Of a stretch of 64,000 nt of DNA, positions 48,139-62,800 are shown piece after piece; position 1 is the first letter of the stretch; each line of letters opens with the position of its first letter. The translations under genes were made by a program, and so were the position numbers. The stretch is from Ooceraea biroi (taxonomy: Eukaryota; Arthropoda; Insecta; Hymenoptera; Formicidae), in assembly GCF_003672135.1 (NCBI RefSeq), contig NC_039509.1:5394001-5458000 (forward strand), read 5' to 3'. The notes beneath the pieces were generated by a model that ran no database searches, was not told where the DNA came from, and worked only from the letters and a program-made list of their open reading frames with translations.

Positions 48139-51100
48139 TATTTTCATCGATGGTTTGTTGCTTTACGATAAAAGAATATTATTAAAAAATGCGTAGTCTG
48201 ATATGGATTAGAGAAAATACGAGAGATGGTTGTTCTTTTCTTGCTGAAGTGTTGCTAAAATGTAATTGGGGTAAACTGTTCTCCATCTTCATTGGCTCAT
48301 TAATTACTTAGATTGGAATGAACACGCATTCACATATTATCATTATTTTACGACCGGAGAAATCGAAAACCACTACTTTGTAAAAGTTTATCGAGATCAT
48401 TAACGCAGGTATCTTCGGGATCTGATCTCTCAGCAGGTAGGGGTAAGCAGGTAATATCGGAGATATCTCTTTAAGGACCCTGACACCCGAAGAGGTGGCG
48501 AAAATCTCAACTCTGGCGCCTGAAGATTTATCAGACGTTCTTTCCTCTCGTTCTTCTTACGTGAAATCGTCGCGCCACCGAGTCGGAGAGTTCATGAAAA
48601 AACAAACGAGTATTTTGAAGAAAGTGCGAAAAATGTCATTCCTCGCCCGTAACCAGTTGGTCGATTTTTCTTTGCTGGTCGATTCAGTTGTAACTTGCAA
48701 AATTAATTGGGTCGTAATCGAAGCCAGTCGAACGCAAGACGCATTCAGTTCGCTGTACGACACATTTTACGTTAATTTTATGGAATGCGCGGCGTAAGAA
48801 GCCAGATAGTACGTCGCCTCGGTACGCCGGGCACGTATATACTCGACCGGAGGTGTTATTACCGTAAGCATCGCGCAAACAAACGAAAATGGCCGTAAAA
48901 CTGCTGCGGCGGCTGCGCCGGTTCAAATCAGTAATGACCGGCTGTCGATGTAATTACGACGGATTAAAGTTAATTAGATTTGGCGCACTTAACGGTCATA
49001 CCTGGCCAGAGAGATAGTTCGCCTCGCCGGTCGCGCTCGCTCGCTTGCCTGCTCGACAGTGTGTCTGTCGTAATAAACGGTGATAATTATATTGAAAGCG
49101 TGGATTATAGTGATTATCCAGAGACGCGAGCATTCTATCTCTTTCTCTCTCTCTCTCTCTATCTGGTAGATACGACGTGAGCCGGGATAAGTGCGTTGCG
49201 TCCCACAGTTGAGTTACTTTCAGGCAGTTTGAATATATTAAACTTTTGTCACCTCGAGAGGAGGATCTGCTACCGTCCGCTTAAACTACGCGCGAATACG
49301 CGCGCGAGGGGCGACGGAAAGTAAGTATACGGTCGGTATACTTCTTTTGTCGAAAAGTCCGAGAGATCTCGGAGGTAGGAGATCAAAGTCCTCCGTGTCC
49401 ATTGGTCCTACGTGTGATCTCGCTCGAACGCGTCATTAGCATAATTTTCTATGAATTTGTAATCGAATGCCGATACTTTCCGCATTACGAAAATAGATAT
49501 CCGATCGACTTTTTTGCTCTCGACGGTCTGTCGCGCGTGTAATTGCGCCCTGCGTCGTTATTATTTGTTAATCGAAATATGAAATAATGGTCCCCGTATC
49601 TTGTCAGCCATTTTATTTCTCTGTCAGCCGCGTGCGCGCGCGAGACGCACGTAGGGTGTAATTATAACATTCTCCTGATTACCGATTACCAGTCGCTTAT
49701 TTTTGGTGGAACGTTACACGCTACTCGGTCCGGACGCTAGATAGGAGATACTTAAGCGTCCGCCAGTTTAAATGTAAATAGCTTCGTCTACCTGGCAAAT
49801 TGCTCGTGGCTGATCATATACCATCCGGAATGAAGAAACACGCCCTCCACATTTCCCCTCGTCAGCCTCGTCTCTGGCGTGTGAGTGCGAAGAAAAAACG
49901 CGCTTCTTTTTTCGTCAGAGGGTGAACCCGTCCGAGTTGTTCTCCGAGTTGTCCGCCAGGACCGTACCCTTAGTGGTGAGATCGTCCGTGGCAGTGATTT
50001 TAGTCCGAGGAAGCTCATTTCCCCCTGTCGCGTTACTTGGTGTTAAGACGTTTCATTTTTCGATTGTATGACACCTTTAATTACGATTGCACGTGATTAA
50101 TAAGAGCTCATTGTTGCCCTTAAATTCCCGGGTAATTGTTCACGAATCGTCCCCTCGATATCATCGAATATCATTCTTGTCTCGGCTCGACTGGTTGACG
50201 ATCATTCATGCAACAAAGATATATTCGTCGCGGGTGCACGCCGTGAGTTATCATTCGTTATGTCTGCATGCGAGAGATGTGGCTAATAAAGACATAGATC
50301 ATGACCGTGCTGGCGCAGAAATGCCGCTATGCGGTTTCCCACAATGGATTTTCAGATAGACCGTAAATGCTTGCAAATTCTTGGTTGCATTTGTATAAAT
50401 CCTTTGTAGTTGAGAATTTCTATAATTTCTATAAAAAATAATTTGACATTAAATATATTATTCTCTATGATTAAATCCCATGATACTCTGCCTGTGTACT
50501 TATCTCGTGATCGTTAGGAATAGTCGATCTCTATCGTCGGCATTTTTCCGGCATCTGCCTGGGCGGAACGATTAATGACCGGCTCGTAATCGGCAGCCGC
50601 GCTCTCGCCCACGCCCGTGAATTTTTTTCCTCGGCTCCGCCGAGAGAGAGAGAGGGACAGGCGAACGAGCAGATTTTACGAGGTTTCTACTCCGTTCTGA
50701 GTCGGAGTTAATATCAACGGCAGCTACTACTCGCGTTGAAGGCGACGATTTATTAGGGGCGCTTCGGCCTTTCTGCGGGCGCGATCAATTCGAGCCGTGA
50801 GCGCGATCGCGCGCGGCACATACCGCGGCATTTTTCATGTCGGCTATCGACTGCTCGACTCTCTCCGCTCAGGCACTTAGAGATATTTTAATGTCACTTT
50901 GTATGCCCCTGCCTACCTTCCCTTGGAGGACGAACCCTTTATGTAACCGCGACTCCTCGCTTCGCCCTTTGTCTCTTTCCCTCTTTCTCTCTCTCTCTCT
51001 CTCTTTCTCCCTTTTTCTTTCCTTCTCTCGTTATGCCTCTTTCGGCCGACGTCTCCTGACTACTGGTTATTTTAATTGGATCTTCGACGAAATTTTTTCC

Positions 51101-51805
51101 TCCCGCCCGGTCTCTACTTCTCTCGAATGTTTCCTTTTCTTCCCTTTCGCGATTCCTCGAATATACCTACTTCGATCCAGTCGTATTGGTTTTTGTATAT
51201 GGTGTGTCTCTTTAAAAACCCGGCGAAAGAATCGATCGGCACGGCGCGTAGAATTTGATACATGTCGTAAAACACCTTCTCAAGGATCGCCATGCCTCAC
51301 ATCCTTCCGAGCAGGTATAAGCACGTTTTTTATCGTGCTTTGGTCTGCCTACTTGGGAGATGGTGTATAGTGTGTCTTCCTCCGATTTGAAATAACCGTT
51401 ATATTTGATAAAGAAATAAGGGATGAACAAGATTTTACTCATCATACGTACACTTAATTTAATAAATAAAATGTATTGTATCTTGTCAAGACGGGAGCAC
51501 TCATTTTTAAGTATTTTGTGACAAATTAGCTACACTTTTGCATTGTGAAAGTGCGCGACGAAGGTTCTACCGTTGGCGCGCTGAGCGCGAAAGTTTGTGG
51601 GCAGTTTTACGGCGCGAGGAACGACCGCGATAAGTTTCCACCGACACGGCATTCACGGATGATGAGGCGCGAATTGATGCAAGAATCGTGTCGCATCCGA
51701 GATGGACCGACGCAGTGTCACTACTTGTATCGTATTTACTCGTACACACGTGCATACGCATACATAAACGTTCGTTTTTCGTGGTTCACTGGAAACTTAT
51801 CCCTA
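48139..51805. other. No gene recognised
   Basis: The longest frame (50837-51370) runs through a CT tract (50972-51030) and is compositional. A 100-codon frame at 48495-48797 shows no known motif. Confidence 0.5.
50972..51030. repeat. CT-rich simple repeat
   Basis: Pyrimidine tract, mainly CT and CTTT. Confidence 0.85.
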
Positions 51806-52668
51806 CGCCCTCAGAAAGGATTTCTGATAACAAGACGAAAAATATTCTTGACTAATTTAATCGTATTACAAGTATAACAAATATGAAAATAAAACAATTT
51901 TTAATTTAAATCAGTAATTTCTATTCTTATCTCTCGAATTAAATAAGATTGTCTCACTGTCTTGAGACAAGAGTAACATGTACAAATTTATGCTTATATA
52001 TTCTTGTATGTAGAATAATTTGATATTAGCGCCACTTTATAGTAGGCTTTGTCGATGTCGACGTATCATTTTCTCACAGTCGCTCGTCGACTCGGCGCCG
52101 TCCTTTATTCGGATAAAACAGCCAATATTTATGTGTTGCAATCGAAAATCGGGAAAGTGTTTCTGTTATTTACAATGAATAAGTGCAATACTCTACAAGA
52201 AATATTAAAAGATATGGAAAGGTAAGTAAGTATATACAATATACTACTTGAGAAATAAGATTCGAGATAAGACATTTCCATATCTTTTACTATTTCTCGT
52301 AGAGTATTGCACTTATTCATTGTAAATAACAGAAACACTTTCCCGATTTTCGATTGCAACACATAAATATTGGCCGTTTTGTGCAGATTCTACAACTTCT
52401 CTTACAAGAATAGAATAAGATGTCTTTTAGATCCCACAATATTCTTAAATCAAGAATATTTTGAACTTGCTACAAATTTGTATCTAAATCCTTCTGAGAA
52501 AATTAATGAGATAGCACCAAGATTATTTGAATCTGGATTTTCGAATTTTCTATTCAAGATTAAAATATGTTTCTTTTCAATAATAAATATGATTGTCGCT
52601 ATAGCGATCTTATTTTATGATAGATTAAAGAGTAATAGCATTAAGTCCAGAAATCTTTTCTGTGGGTG
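51806..52668. mobile_element. 863-bp inverted-end element, copy 2
   Basis: Direct copy of 30016-30884 with scattered substitutions and small indels (for example the CTTCTGT stretch near 30310 is missing). Left end has CGCCC where copy 1 has CACCC; right end GTGGGTG is the same. It contains the same long hairpin (about 52117-52380). Confidence 0.8.
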
Positions 52669-52738
52669 TAATAACTGTTATTTAAGGAAAAATTGATAAA
52701 AATTAAATTCACCGACTGAAAGAACCGTAAAAGGTTGA

Positions 52739-53212
52739 TCACCGCTCGTTCATTGATGTGACAACATCGAAAGAAATTGCATAAATTAAATTGTGACTGC
52801 AAGCTTGAACGTAGTCCAGTTTAATAGAGTCTGCTCCTTTCTCCCTGATGCCTGCAACCTGAAAACTTGAATGTAACTCTATACATTGCAAGAGAATCTT
52901 TTCCACGAGCGTTTGACACTGTTTAACGAATCCTTGGGCGCTGGCGAAGCTCTTTGTAGTACCGTCGACGGTCGATGCTGAGTCAGCGCAAATATATGTT
53001 GCACATCGCTTCTTGTAACCATTATCCCGGTCTCGTCGTCCGCTCAGTCCGCTCAGTCCGCGCGGGTCTTTATTCCACGCCCGGAATAGCTTTGGATGAG
53101 AGGGATGTTCCTTCCGTAAATCCTCTCGTTCTCTCGCACAATCGGGATGCACCTGCGTGCACCGGCCGTAATAAGCGCCAGTGTGTCCACATCGGCACGG
53201 GATAAAGACAGA
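52739..53212 (-). other. Unrecognised open frame of about 158 codons
   Basis: Open from just behind a TAG near 53214 to TGA at 52739, with no ATG near the start. The deduced peptide has seven cysteines, including IPCRCGHTGAYYGRC at its beginning and QCQTLVEKILLQC later, and a charged middle. It directly follows copy 2 of the 869-bp element. No family recognised; it could be a chance frame or part of an old element. Confidence 0.2.
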
Positions 53213-56200
53213 ACTCTACTACCGAACCGAACTCACCGAATGGTATTACCACTGTCCTCACCACGGGAGGCCTCGGGCTCGGGCTTACTTTAACACCGTC
53301 GGTTCTCTTAATTTAATGCCGTCTCCTTTTTCTCTATCTCTCCGTCCTTCTCTCTGCAGCCGCTACGACAGACCGGTAACTGCAACTGCGGTTCGATGAA
53401 TCGACCATCGACCGAATGCACATATCTCGTCGAGGTGTACGCGCCACGTAGCGAGCCGTCACGAAATATATTGCACTAAACAGATGCTAAATTATTTCGT
53501 CTCAAGGGTTTCGCCGGGGATCATCGAGCGCGCCGCACGAGATGGACCCCCCCGTGTAATTGAATCAGCCCGAGACTGAATCTGTCGGGACACGCGATCT
53601 CCCTCTCGTTACGGGCGTATAATTACATGTCGATGGCGCGCGGTTTCACCGCGGATTCATTATCATTAAATTGCGCGCGTCGATTAATCGTGACGTCGAC
53701 CGATACGTTAAACAAATAGCTCTAATGGAGCAGGCAGGGAGGAGGAGCGGAGGGGGGGGGGGAGGGAGAGAAGAGAGCGGGCATGCCATGTTAAAGTATT
53801 CGACGGAGCGTAACGAAAAGATACACGTGAACGTCACGCATGGCGATCGTGAACGACGTGTAACCATTATCATAAACATATTAAATCCGATCTACAGTGC
53901 GCTGAAACGTTCCTCCGGTTCGGCCTGGCCGCCGACGGGACCGTTCAATTTCCACGCCATCGCGCCGGAAGACAAACGATCGGCGGTTCTCGCGCCGCGC
54001 GCCGCTCGCGCCTTGGATCGTTGGATCGCCCGTTGCACCGACAGATAGAATCCGACATGTGTTCCGGTCGCCGAGATCTCCGCGCCAGAAAGTGACGCGT
54101 ACGCCTACCGGTGCTTACAACGCACGGGTCTTTTCACAGCTATTTGTAAACGTCAAGGGCTCTCTCTCTCTTTCTTTTTCTTTTGCTCTCTTTTTCGAGT
54201 TCAATTCAGCTTTTCAAATTCCGAGTCACAGCGTTACGTTGCATGATGGCGAGATCGAAAGTTTCATGCGATTCCGAACATCGATACAATGTAACTCCAA
54301 GTTCGTGTTAATCGGATATTTACATCGCGCTCAAAAACAAGTAAAAACTTAAAAAGTTTTCTTTTTTTTAATTGATATTGATCAGTTTGAAATGTGGAGT
54401 GGCACTTGGACGTTAAACTGGTATTCGTAAGTACGCGTCGACTTGATTCCTTGTCCTGTGGCTTGTCGTGTGGCTGGTAGGTACGGGATAACGGGGGGAT
54501 TCTGCTTGGAGCTACTCGATACATCTCCCCATGATCGATGAGGATCCTTCCTCACCTGCATATTACGTTTCTCGCGTACAATCACGTGAAAATTGTAATT
54601 TAGATTGATACGCGGTATTTCGTTAAGAATCACGTGTTTAGGTCGGGCGCACTTTTATTAATAGGATTTCGAGTTACGTTAGATCATGATAGATGATAAT
54701 TGTCGATCCAGATTGCAGATGATTATTATCTTCCTAATCTTCTCGCACAACATCAATTTTATGTCATAATACATACATATAGGGCGTATTATGATGAATT
54801 CTCAACGACGCCGCGGTGCAGACAGGATGATGATTTTTAATCGTCTCTTTAAGGATTCCAATAGTAATTATTTATCGCAAAAAGAATCGAAATCTTCGTG
54901 ATTTGTTGAACTCGCGTAACGAATATAAATAAGCGCATCGGGTTCGTTATATAAGAACACGTGCAATATGTTATTTTCTGTTTATTATAAATTCAGATAT
55001 AACTCGTTGAACGACCATTACTTTTTTAATTAATTATGAAACTGTCATGTTACATTTTCTGAAGATAGACGCGATATCAGCGCGAGGACATGTGCAACGA
55101 TGTCATCGTTCACCACTCTGTCCCACATCATTAATTTCTGATAATCAGTAACGCGTTCAAGATGACGGATTTCGCGTCACGTAGAACGCGTTAAAATATC
55201 GCATTCATCAAGGATATTTCAGCCGAATGTTCGTGTCTTATTTTCAGCTTCGGCTACGGCTACTAAATTCTTCATCAAAAATTTTTAAACGATTATCAGG
55301 AATTTTTAATGCCACCGCAAATTCCTACAACGTGTCGTGTACATCGTAATTACGAGTGCGCAATTAAACTGAATTCCTTCGTATTTTTCTCGGTCTTGCT
55401 ATGATCTTATTGCCGCCAAATGTGCGGGAGATAGGCTTTACCAATTACTGATTATTGCTTATTGTCGTCAAATGATTCCGTTTTCACCGCGTGACGATCG
55501 TTCGATCGGCTTCAATTCGCAGCATCCGTGCTCCATTCATCCCCTTAGCGCACTCGTTATGCAGCTCGATAGCAAAGCGCCTCGTAAAACGCAACGAGCA
55601 CTCTCTGCGGCTGTTTCACACGAGTATAACATTAAATTCGGTCAGTTGGCAATCACGCGTTACATGCCGCATTACATAAACGTTTCATTTCGTTCGGCAT
55701 CCGTGATTAGTTTTGAATGACGGCCGCACTTGCGCGTATTAAATCATTAGGCCGTTTATGTAACTGTATATTAAGTTACGGCGGAAATTTTAATCGCCTC
55801 CGTTGAACGCCGTCTCGATTGATCTCGATTGATTGAGCTGCAGGGATTAGATGCAAGGATATGCTTTGAGCCTACAGCCTGTAGTCTCTATTCGATATTA
55901 CCTTTCAGATGTATTTAGAAAGAAAAACATAAACAGATATTAATTGGGTAAAATGTCTTTACTTAAATATTAGATCTCGATCATATTGATGCATATCATG
56001 CGTTCCCAAATACATGCATATTACGATCTTGTTATGATAAAACGTAATGATAAAACATAAGGTTTATTTCGAAGGTTCTCAGACGATTTGCCGTATTAAT
56101 CATTACCATAAATCGTCGATTTAATATTGATAGCAATCTTGTAAAATGTCGCATTAATATTATTATTCGTGTATTTCGGATTTAACAAAGGTGAACGAGA

Positions 56201-59200
56201 AAACAGTCAATAGATGTAATCGACACAGACAGAATTGTCATAACAATAATTTAAAAAAAATGTAACATCAGCGACAGACATGTCATTATTTTTCTGTCAT
56301 ATTTCAGGTAAATTATGAAAACTGCTAACAATTTGTTTCAATTGTCTTTTAATATTCCTAAAGACACATCTATTAATGAAGAAAAACGTGCTACATTGAA
56401 TCCCTTTGGTCTTTTGAGGTTTATAATATTTATAGCAACTCGTCGATGAGCACCAACCGTCAATTACAAATCATTACTTGTTTTCGATCGTTAACTTCCA
56501 TTTGGTTTTAGAATTTTTCACGTCTTTATCTGGCAAGCGAATGCAACATTGTCACGAGTGCATCATAAATTAATTACGGCTGTACAGCCGTCGAATTTGA
56601 CTGGCGAGGCGAGCATTCGGCTTTGACAAGGCGTGACGGACTTTCGGCACGTGTCGGCGTCACGCGCGTTGCGATCCCGCGAGAATCTCCCTTCCGATTT
56701 GCGGCTCGTTACTTGGGTAGCGATCGACGCCGTACTTTGCAAACGAATTCTAGCCCCGGGCAAGTGTCGATTAAACTTTTCACTCACGGGACAGTATAAT
56801 CCGAGAAGGTTTGCAGTTTGCAACGTGTCGTCTCTTTGAGATTGTCGACAGATAAGGAGGGATGCATTGTCAGTTAATCGATCGCTCTTAACGATAATTT
56901 CGCGCAACTTGCGTCACTTTTAATGCCATTTTCCTATTCTGATTTCTACACTTATGATTGATCTTCATGCTTATTATCACGAGTATGTTTCTCACCTAGT
57001 TCGTCGTGGCTCCTGGATCTGCCCAAGAATCAGAAGGGCTATCGCGATCGTCGCGATATCACCGCGACGCATCTCTTACATCACAATCACCTTGTTATTA
57101 TTGAATGTACAAAAAGCGGATGTGCACACGGCCAAGTTTTACGCTTCCGCGATCAGCGAGCGGCGGATCGAACGAGCGACGCTCACCGGAAATTCGTCAT
57201 TCGGAATCGAGACCGACCCCGTTTCCGGATTGTCGGAATTGTCGGATTGCGTGCGATTTGTCGCGTGTGGTTTCCGTTATTGTTCGACAAACACGATCTC
57301 TCTTTCTCTTTCTCTCAGGTTCGTCGGAATGTACTTAACGATATGAAACTTTGTCCCCGCTGTTTGCTCAGCATCGTCCTCGAGCGACACTCGTGGGAAG
57401 TTCCTCGTCGTGATTTCGATCACTATATCACTTTGAGTTCTCGTTAACACCTCGTGGCGGCACAAGCCGCACTTGCGCGCACCGGACAGGTGCGAAAGAG
57501 CCGAACTGCAGAGCCAACATTTGGACTTCCTAAAGTGTTTGCGCGCTTAACGCACTCTCGCCCCGCGCACCGCGCGCACCGAGCCTGTTTACGGTCCCCA
57601 AATATTCCCTCGTGAGAGATTCTTCTCTTCGAGTGCTTGACTAAGCCGTAGGTACGGTTGGTCGCTCGCGCACCTTCTCGATCGCGCGTCTCGATCGCGA
57701 ATCGCGTGCCATGGGTGGTAGTACCTCCATCGGTGATAATTGAGACTAGACTCGCGGAGAGAGGGTTGCGAACCACGAATGCACGATTAGCGGATGGTCG
57801 CAACTGCGAGCACGAACACTGCCTCGAGTACGCGCGAGTGCCCCTTCCAGGTGAATCGCCGTGGTATCGGTTGGAAAGTAACTTTAAAGAAGATTTACCC
57901 GATTCCGCTTAATGAGGCGCGATCGAGTCAGACGAGACGCACGCGCGATGCGATCCGACCGATTCGATCTTAGAAAGTCGGCAATCCTAATCCGGTAGAC
58001 GCGCTTATCTGCGGGAGACGGCGAATTGGTTATGCTAATGGGCAAACGCCGGTCGCGAGCCTCGTTAGCAAATAGACGCTAATTAAAAAGATAACCAAGT
58101 ACCATCGTTATCGTAGCGCGGCGTACTTTATAGTCGAGCCTGCGATCGGCGGATCGCAACGCCGCTCACGCGACGCGTTATCGTCAAGGAACGTCGATCT
58201 ACGATCTCACGCGAGAATGTCAGCCGATTGTCACCGCGGCTGCAGCCTTCGTCGTCGTCGTTGCCTCGTTAACGGTTTCGATGTCGATGAAATTTATCGG
58301 TTGGCTCATCATCGTCACTCCCGCGCGAAACGCTTAACGATCCTCACGGCGAAGATCGCGACAGCGAAATCGCGCAAACCGCAAAAACTGGTGATCGATC
58401 GTCCGGCGATCGCGAGAAAGAGAGAGAGATATACGTTTGCTTCACATCGCTCCGTGGTTACTCTTCTTCTTTATCGTCGGCAAGCCCGTACAGCGACGAA
58501 GAATTCCGGCGCTCAAAGAGCACCCTCCCGAAGAGAGAAGCTCCGCTACCGGTTCTTATTGTCTTGTTGTCTTATTGTTCCGTCGTGTCAGTCCTTTTGA
58601 ATCCATGCCTCGTCGCCTTGGAGTACCTCGCCGTGAACAAAGCAGCGCGAAGAATATCCCTCTTGAAGCTCTTTTGCGCTACTTCCTGTCCAGCGTTCTC
58701 TTTTTCTTCAATTGACAATCCTGGCGGTGCACACGAAAGCGCGTTAGTACCGGCAATTGCTCGTCGGTATTCGCCTTACTAGCGCTCAGATCGATCAGCG
58801 TCACCCTCTGTGATCACTCTGCGAGCGATGATGCGATCCAGACTCCAATTGTCCATCGTCTCTGCGCTCCACAGACCGGCAATCGCGAGATCCGTCATCT
58901 TCCCTCACTTGTCGCCGCGCCTCAAAATTGTATTTACCGACGTGTCGTTGTCCATTGTCCGTCCGCACGAAAGACGAGTCATCGCCTCTGCATGTCAAAA
59001 ATCGACGGATCGATAAGCGTCCCTTTCGCGCGCGACAGGAGTGCCGTTCAACAGACTTGGCAGAAACAAAGAGGAGCTTCGTTTCTCAATTCGCACCAGC
59101 ACTGCTTTTCCGTTACCGATGCACCTGATACCGATATCGATTTTCCACGTGCAACTGCGTTCACCCGTGATCGTTAATCGCGGGAGACTTATCGCGGAAG

Positions 59201-59310
59201 ACAGTCGTGGACTCTCGTCGTGTCGCGTGCACGCAACACCAGCCGCGTGCGGGAACTGGAGCAGAGGGTAACTGTGCAAGGTGTGCGGTACAACCTGGTG
59301 CTCAAGGTAA

Positions 59311-59351
59311 CCGCCGCCACCACCACCACCAACACCACCACCACCACCACC
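59311..59351. repeat. (CCA)n tract
   Basis: CCACCACCAC units with few interruptions. Confidence 0.9.
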
Positions 59352-59695
59352 GGGCACCGGCACCACCACTACCATCGGTCACTACGACCGACGGCACCGC
59401 GATCAGCGGCTCCCGACACCGCGTTACCAGTCCCGGGTCGTGTGGAATCAGCCGCGAGACCGGAGGGTTACCTCGACTGGCGGCAGGGGAGTTCGACGAG
59501 AAGCGCGTAGCATGCACATGGGAATTTGAACGAGCGGGCAGAAAGTAAAGCGCGTGTTCGATCGAGAGGAGGGCCCGCGATGGACTGGCCTCGGCCACAA
59601 CCCGAGTCCTCCTACCTTTGGGATCGGGTCCCACAGCCTCTACGATGTTACCTCTACGATCCTACCTCTTCGCTTCTCTTTCCTCTCGCTCTCTT

Positions 59696-59822
59696 GTTCT
59701 CTCTCTCTCTCTTTTTCTCTTACTTGATTTCTCTCTCTCGATCTCTCTTTCTCACTCCCGCTTCCCGCCCGCTTGTTTCTCGTTTCTTCTTCTTCTCTCT
59801 CTCTCTCTCTCTCTCTTACTCT
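59696..59822. repeat. CT-rich simple repeat
   Basis: Long interrupted CT and CTTT tract. Confidence 0.9.
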
Positions 59823-62800
59823 CCCCTCTGGGCACTTTCTTTGTCAATCCTCTGCTCTTTTCCCTCGTTCTTACTCCCTTCTTGTCCTCTGCTTTCCTTC
59901 TCCGTTTCATTTCCACCCGGTTTCCCCGTTTCCTTTTCTGCGCGCATTGCTGTTTCGCGCGCGTTACATCCTCGCGATCGCTCTTCCCGCTACTCACCGG
60001 TCACCTCGCGTTGCTTTAGTTTGAAAGTTACCTGCTCGTTCGCCCGCTCCCGATGCTCCTTCGAACGCCAGATCGCCGTATGTCTATATCCACGAAACCG
60101 CTGCCGCAGATCCGAGCCGTTGCACGCTTTCGATCGTACGGTCAGATAGCGCCGGTGATGATGCGGGCGAATCGCGAGCACTTGTCACTATCTTGGTCCA
60201 CGATGTTCGCCGTAATGGACACCAGCCCTTTTAGCTCCGCGCGATGAGAGGAGTATGAATTTTAAACGCGACCGCGTACTTATCACGCAAAATGTCGATC
60301 GTGTATCAACAGAGAAATTTGTTATCGACCACGTAACGGGAACGTGTAATAATCGAGTCGTAAAACACTGATATAAATCACGAACAAAAATGGGCAACAT
60401 TATTATTTCTCCATGAAACAGATGCATTTTGCTCCGCGTGAAGTTTAAAGCGGTACAGGGAGTCTGGAGGTGTGAATTTGATTCGTTTAAGATCGAAGAT
60501 CGGTACGCGAAAGTCCGATTAAATCGTTCGATTAATTGAATCCGTTCGGCACGAACATAAATAATTGACTGCTCGTACACCCACGCCCGACGTAAAGCGA
60601 GATATTGTATCGTTATATCGCACTTCTTCGCAGAACGCTATATATTGTACTTGAAATTATTAACTTCAACGTGGGCTATTCTCGCAAATTATAGCGCGAA
60701 AGCTTTACGAGCTGAATGCTCAAAGACTTTAGATAGACGGAACGATCTGATCGCTTCGATTTCAGATTTCAATATCCAAGACTCGGAACAGCATGATTGT
60801 AATACAGGATTTATCGTTCGCGCAAATGGGACGCGAAATTGTACAATTCTTGCTGTTATTAACACATTCCATGCCGAACCGTTTTTGCGCAACTTTCCAT
60901 TCAGGCCATTTGATATTTTGAATAAAGGCAGATATGTATCATGTGTATATTTCCGTTTAATTATAAGATATTTTTAAAAAATTTGTTTCGTTCTACACTT
61001 ACACTTTAAATATTACATCCTTGCTTTGATGCTAATATATTTGTCAGTCTTACAATTATTATAAAATATATGTTTTGGGCGCATTAAATAAATTTGTGAG
61101 CGTGTACCGGTAGTACATGTGGCCTGAATAGAAAGTTTAACGTGTACCACCGGTGGCACACGTGCTACGGAAAGTGTTAAGTATCTCACACTATTTAGTA
61201 AATAAATAAATAAACAAATAATAAATTTAGTAAATTTAGTATTTACATCTCGAATGAAAATTATTGTTCATAGAAAAATGAGAACAGAACAAAGTACGTT
61301 GCTATAATGTTACGCGCGAGACCATAACGAGCGATACACATCCGCTTGCGAAAGTTTGATCCTATCGCGTGCATCTATTTTGTTTCGTGGGTAGATCAAT
61401 CGAGATCGAGATCGGTTCGAGGTGGACTTGATGTATGAAGGGTGTGCGCTACGCGATTGCTGCTCGCACATCGACGCGCTGAAGAAAGTGCTCCGATGTA
61501 CCGCGTGGACAATCCTTGCGATGTGACCTTGTCGCCTCTGTATCGAAGAAGGAAATTTTAAAGGTGCAATCGTCGCGTCGAACGAACAGAGCGAATCGAT
61601 CATTAAAGTTCATTAACGTCGAGAATTCGCGTCGAGTATATGACCGGTGTTTAGTGAAAAGAGAGCCGAAAGTAAGATAATTGTTTATAATAAACAAGGG
61701 AGGAGACCAGTCATTCTTTATCTTCCACTTTTTTTCTTCCTTTTTCCTTTAGGTCTGACAATCAGGAAAGTTCTCGGTGCCGCCTGGGCTGTTCGTGACA
61801 TTGGAAATTAGTATGTTGCACTCTCAGCAATTTTCTGGTCTTTTATAGTCTCGTGGCATGCGAAATACGAACGTGGTCAATATAATATACACGTATATAA
61901 TATACATACGTATATACGCGTGTTGGGCAAAGTATATACACGCGGGCGATGAGAATTTTATTCAGAGGATGGATCTCAAGTCCCGCTTGTATAGACTCGC
62001 AGTTCCCTTTGCTTTTCGAGGAAACAAGCGTGCCGCATAACAACCAGGGGGGCCCTTGAGCGAATTCCATTAATTATATATCATTATGTCGTAATTGTAC
62101 GCCATATGTTTTCGGTTTTAAGAGGGTCTCGACGAGTCGCTCGTTCGTACATGCTCCGTACGATCCGACGCTATCAAGACGCCAGAGAGAAAAAAGATAA
62201 GGTGACTGCCACGACCCCCGGCAACGTCGTACGAAATACGCGAGTGTTTGGAAAGAGGATGCGATCCTGACGGTGATCTGGGACGAGATCATTTTTTGGC
62301 CGAAGCATCGCTTATTTCACGTACGTGTTGCCTTCGTTCGTGTCTTATCAATCGCAGATCTCGTCATTTCTCTTTTTTGAAAATTCTAAAATTACGTGTG
62401 ATTATCTGGTAAAAATTGGACGTGTACAATGCGACGCCGTTATAGCGATGCGGTTCGTAACAATACTGTATCATTTGTATAGCTGTGTCGTGCGAGCCGG
62501 ACAAACGGCCGGAAATATGGTCTGGCTGACGCAGAGTGACGCATTCGACGGTGAACCAGGTGAAAAAAAACGCAGTTGTGGATTAAATTCTTTTTATATG
62601 AATACCTATGAATCGCTCCGTAAAATTACCTACGATTCTTTAGAACGTGCTATGCGTATTATTGTTCAATTAAGCGATCGGCGATACGATCGGCGTCGTG
62701 CCGGAAGCCGCATTCCGTCACAATCGCGGATATAATTAAACGCGAGTAAAGAATGCTGACAATGAGGGCTTCCCGTGAATTCCTGTCTTACGCTTGCCTC

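Noticed and set aside
50837..51370. 177-codon open frame
   Set aside because: Compositional frame over a CT tract, with no motif.
59526..60149. 207-codon open frame, longest in the window
   Set aside because: It runs through a CT-rich tract and consists mostly of Ser, Leu and Phe; no domain visible.
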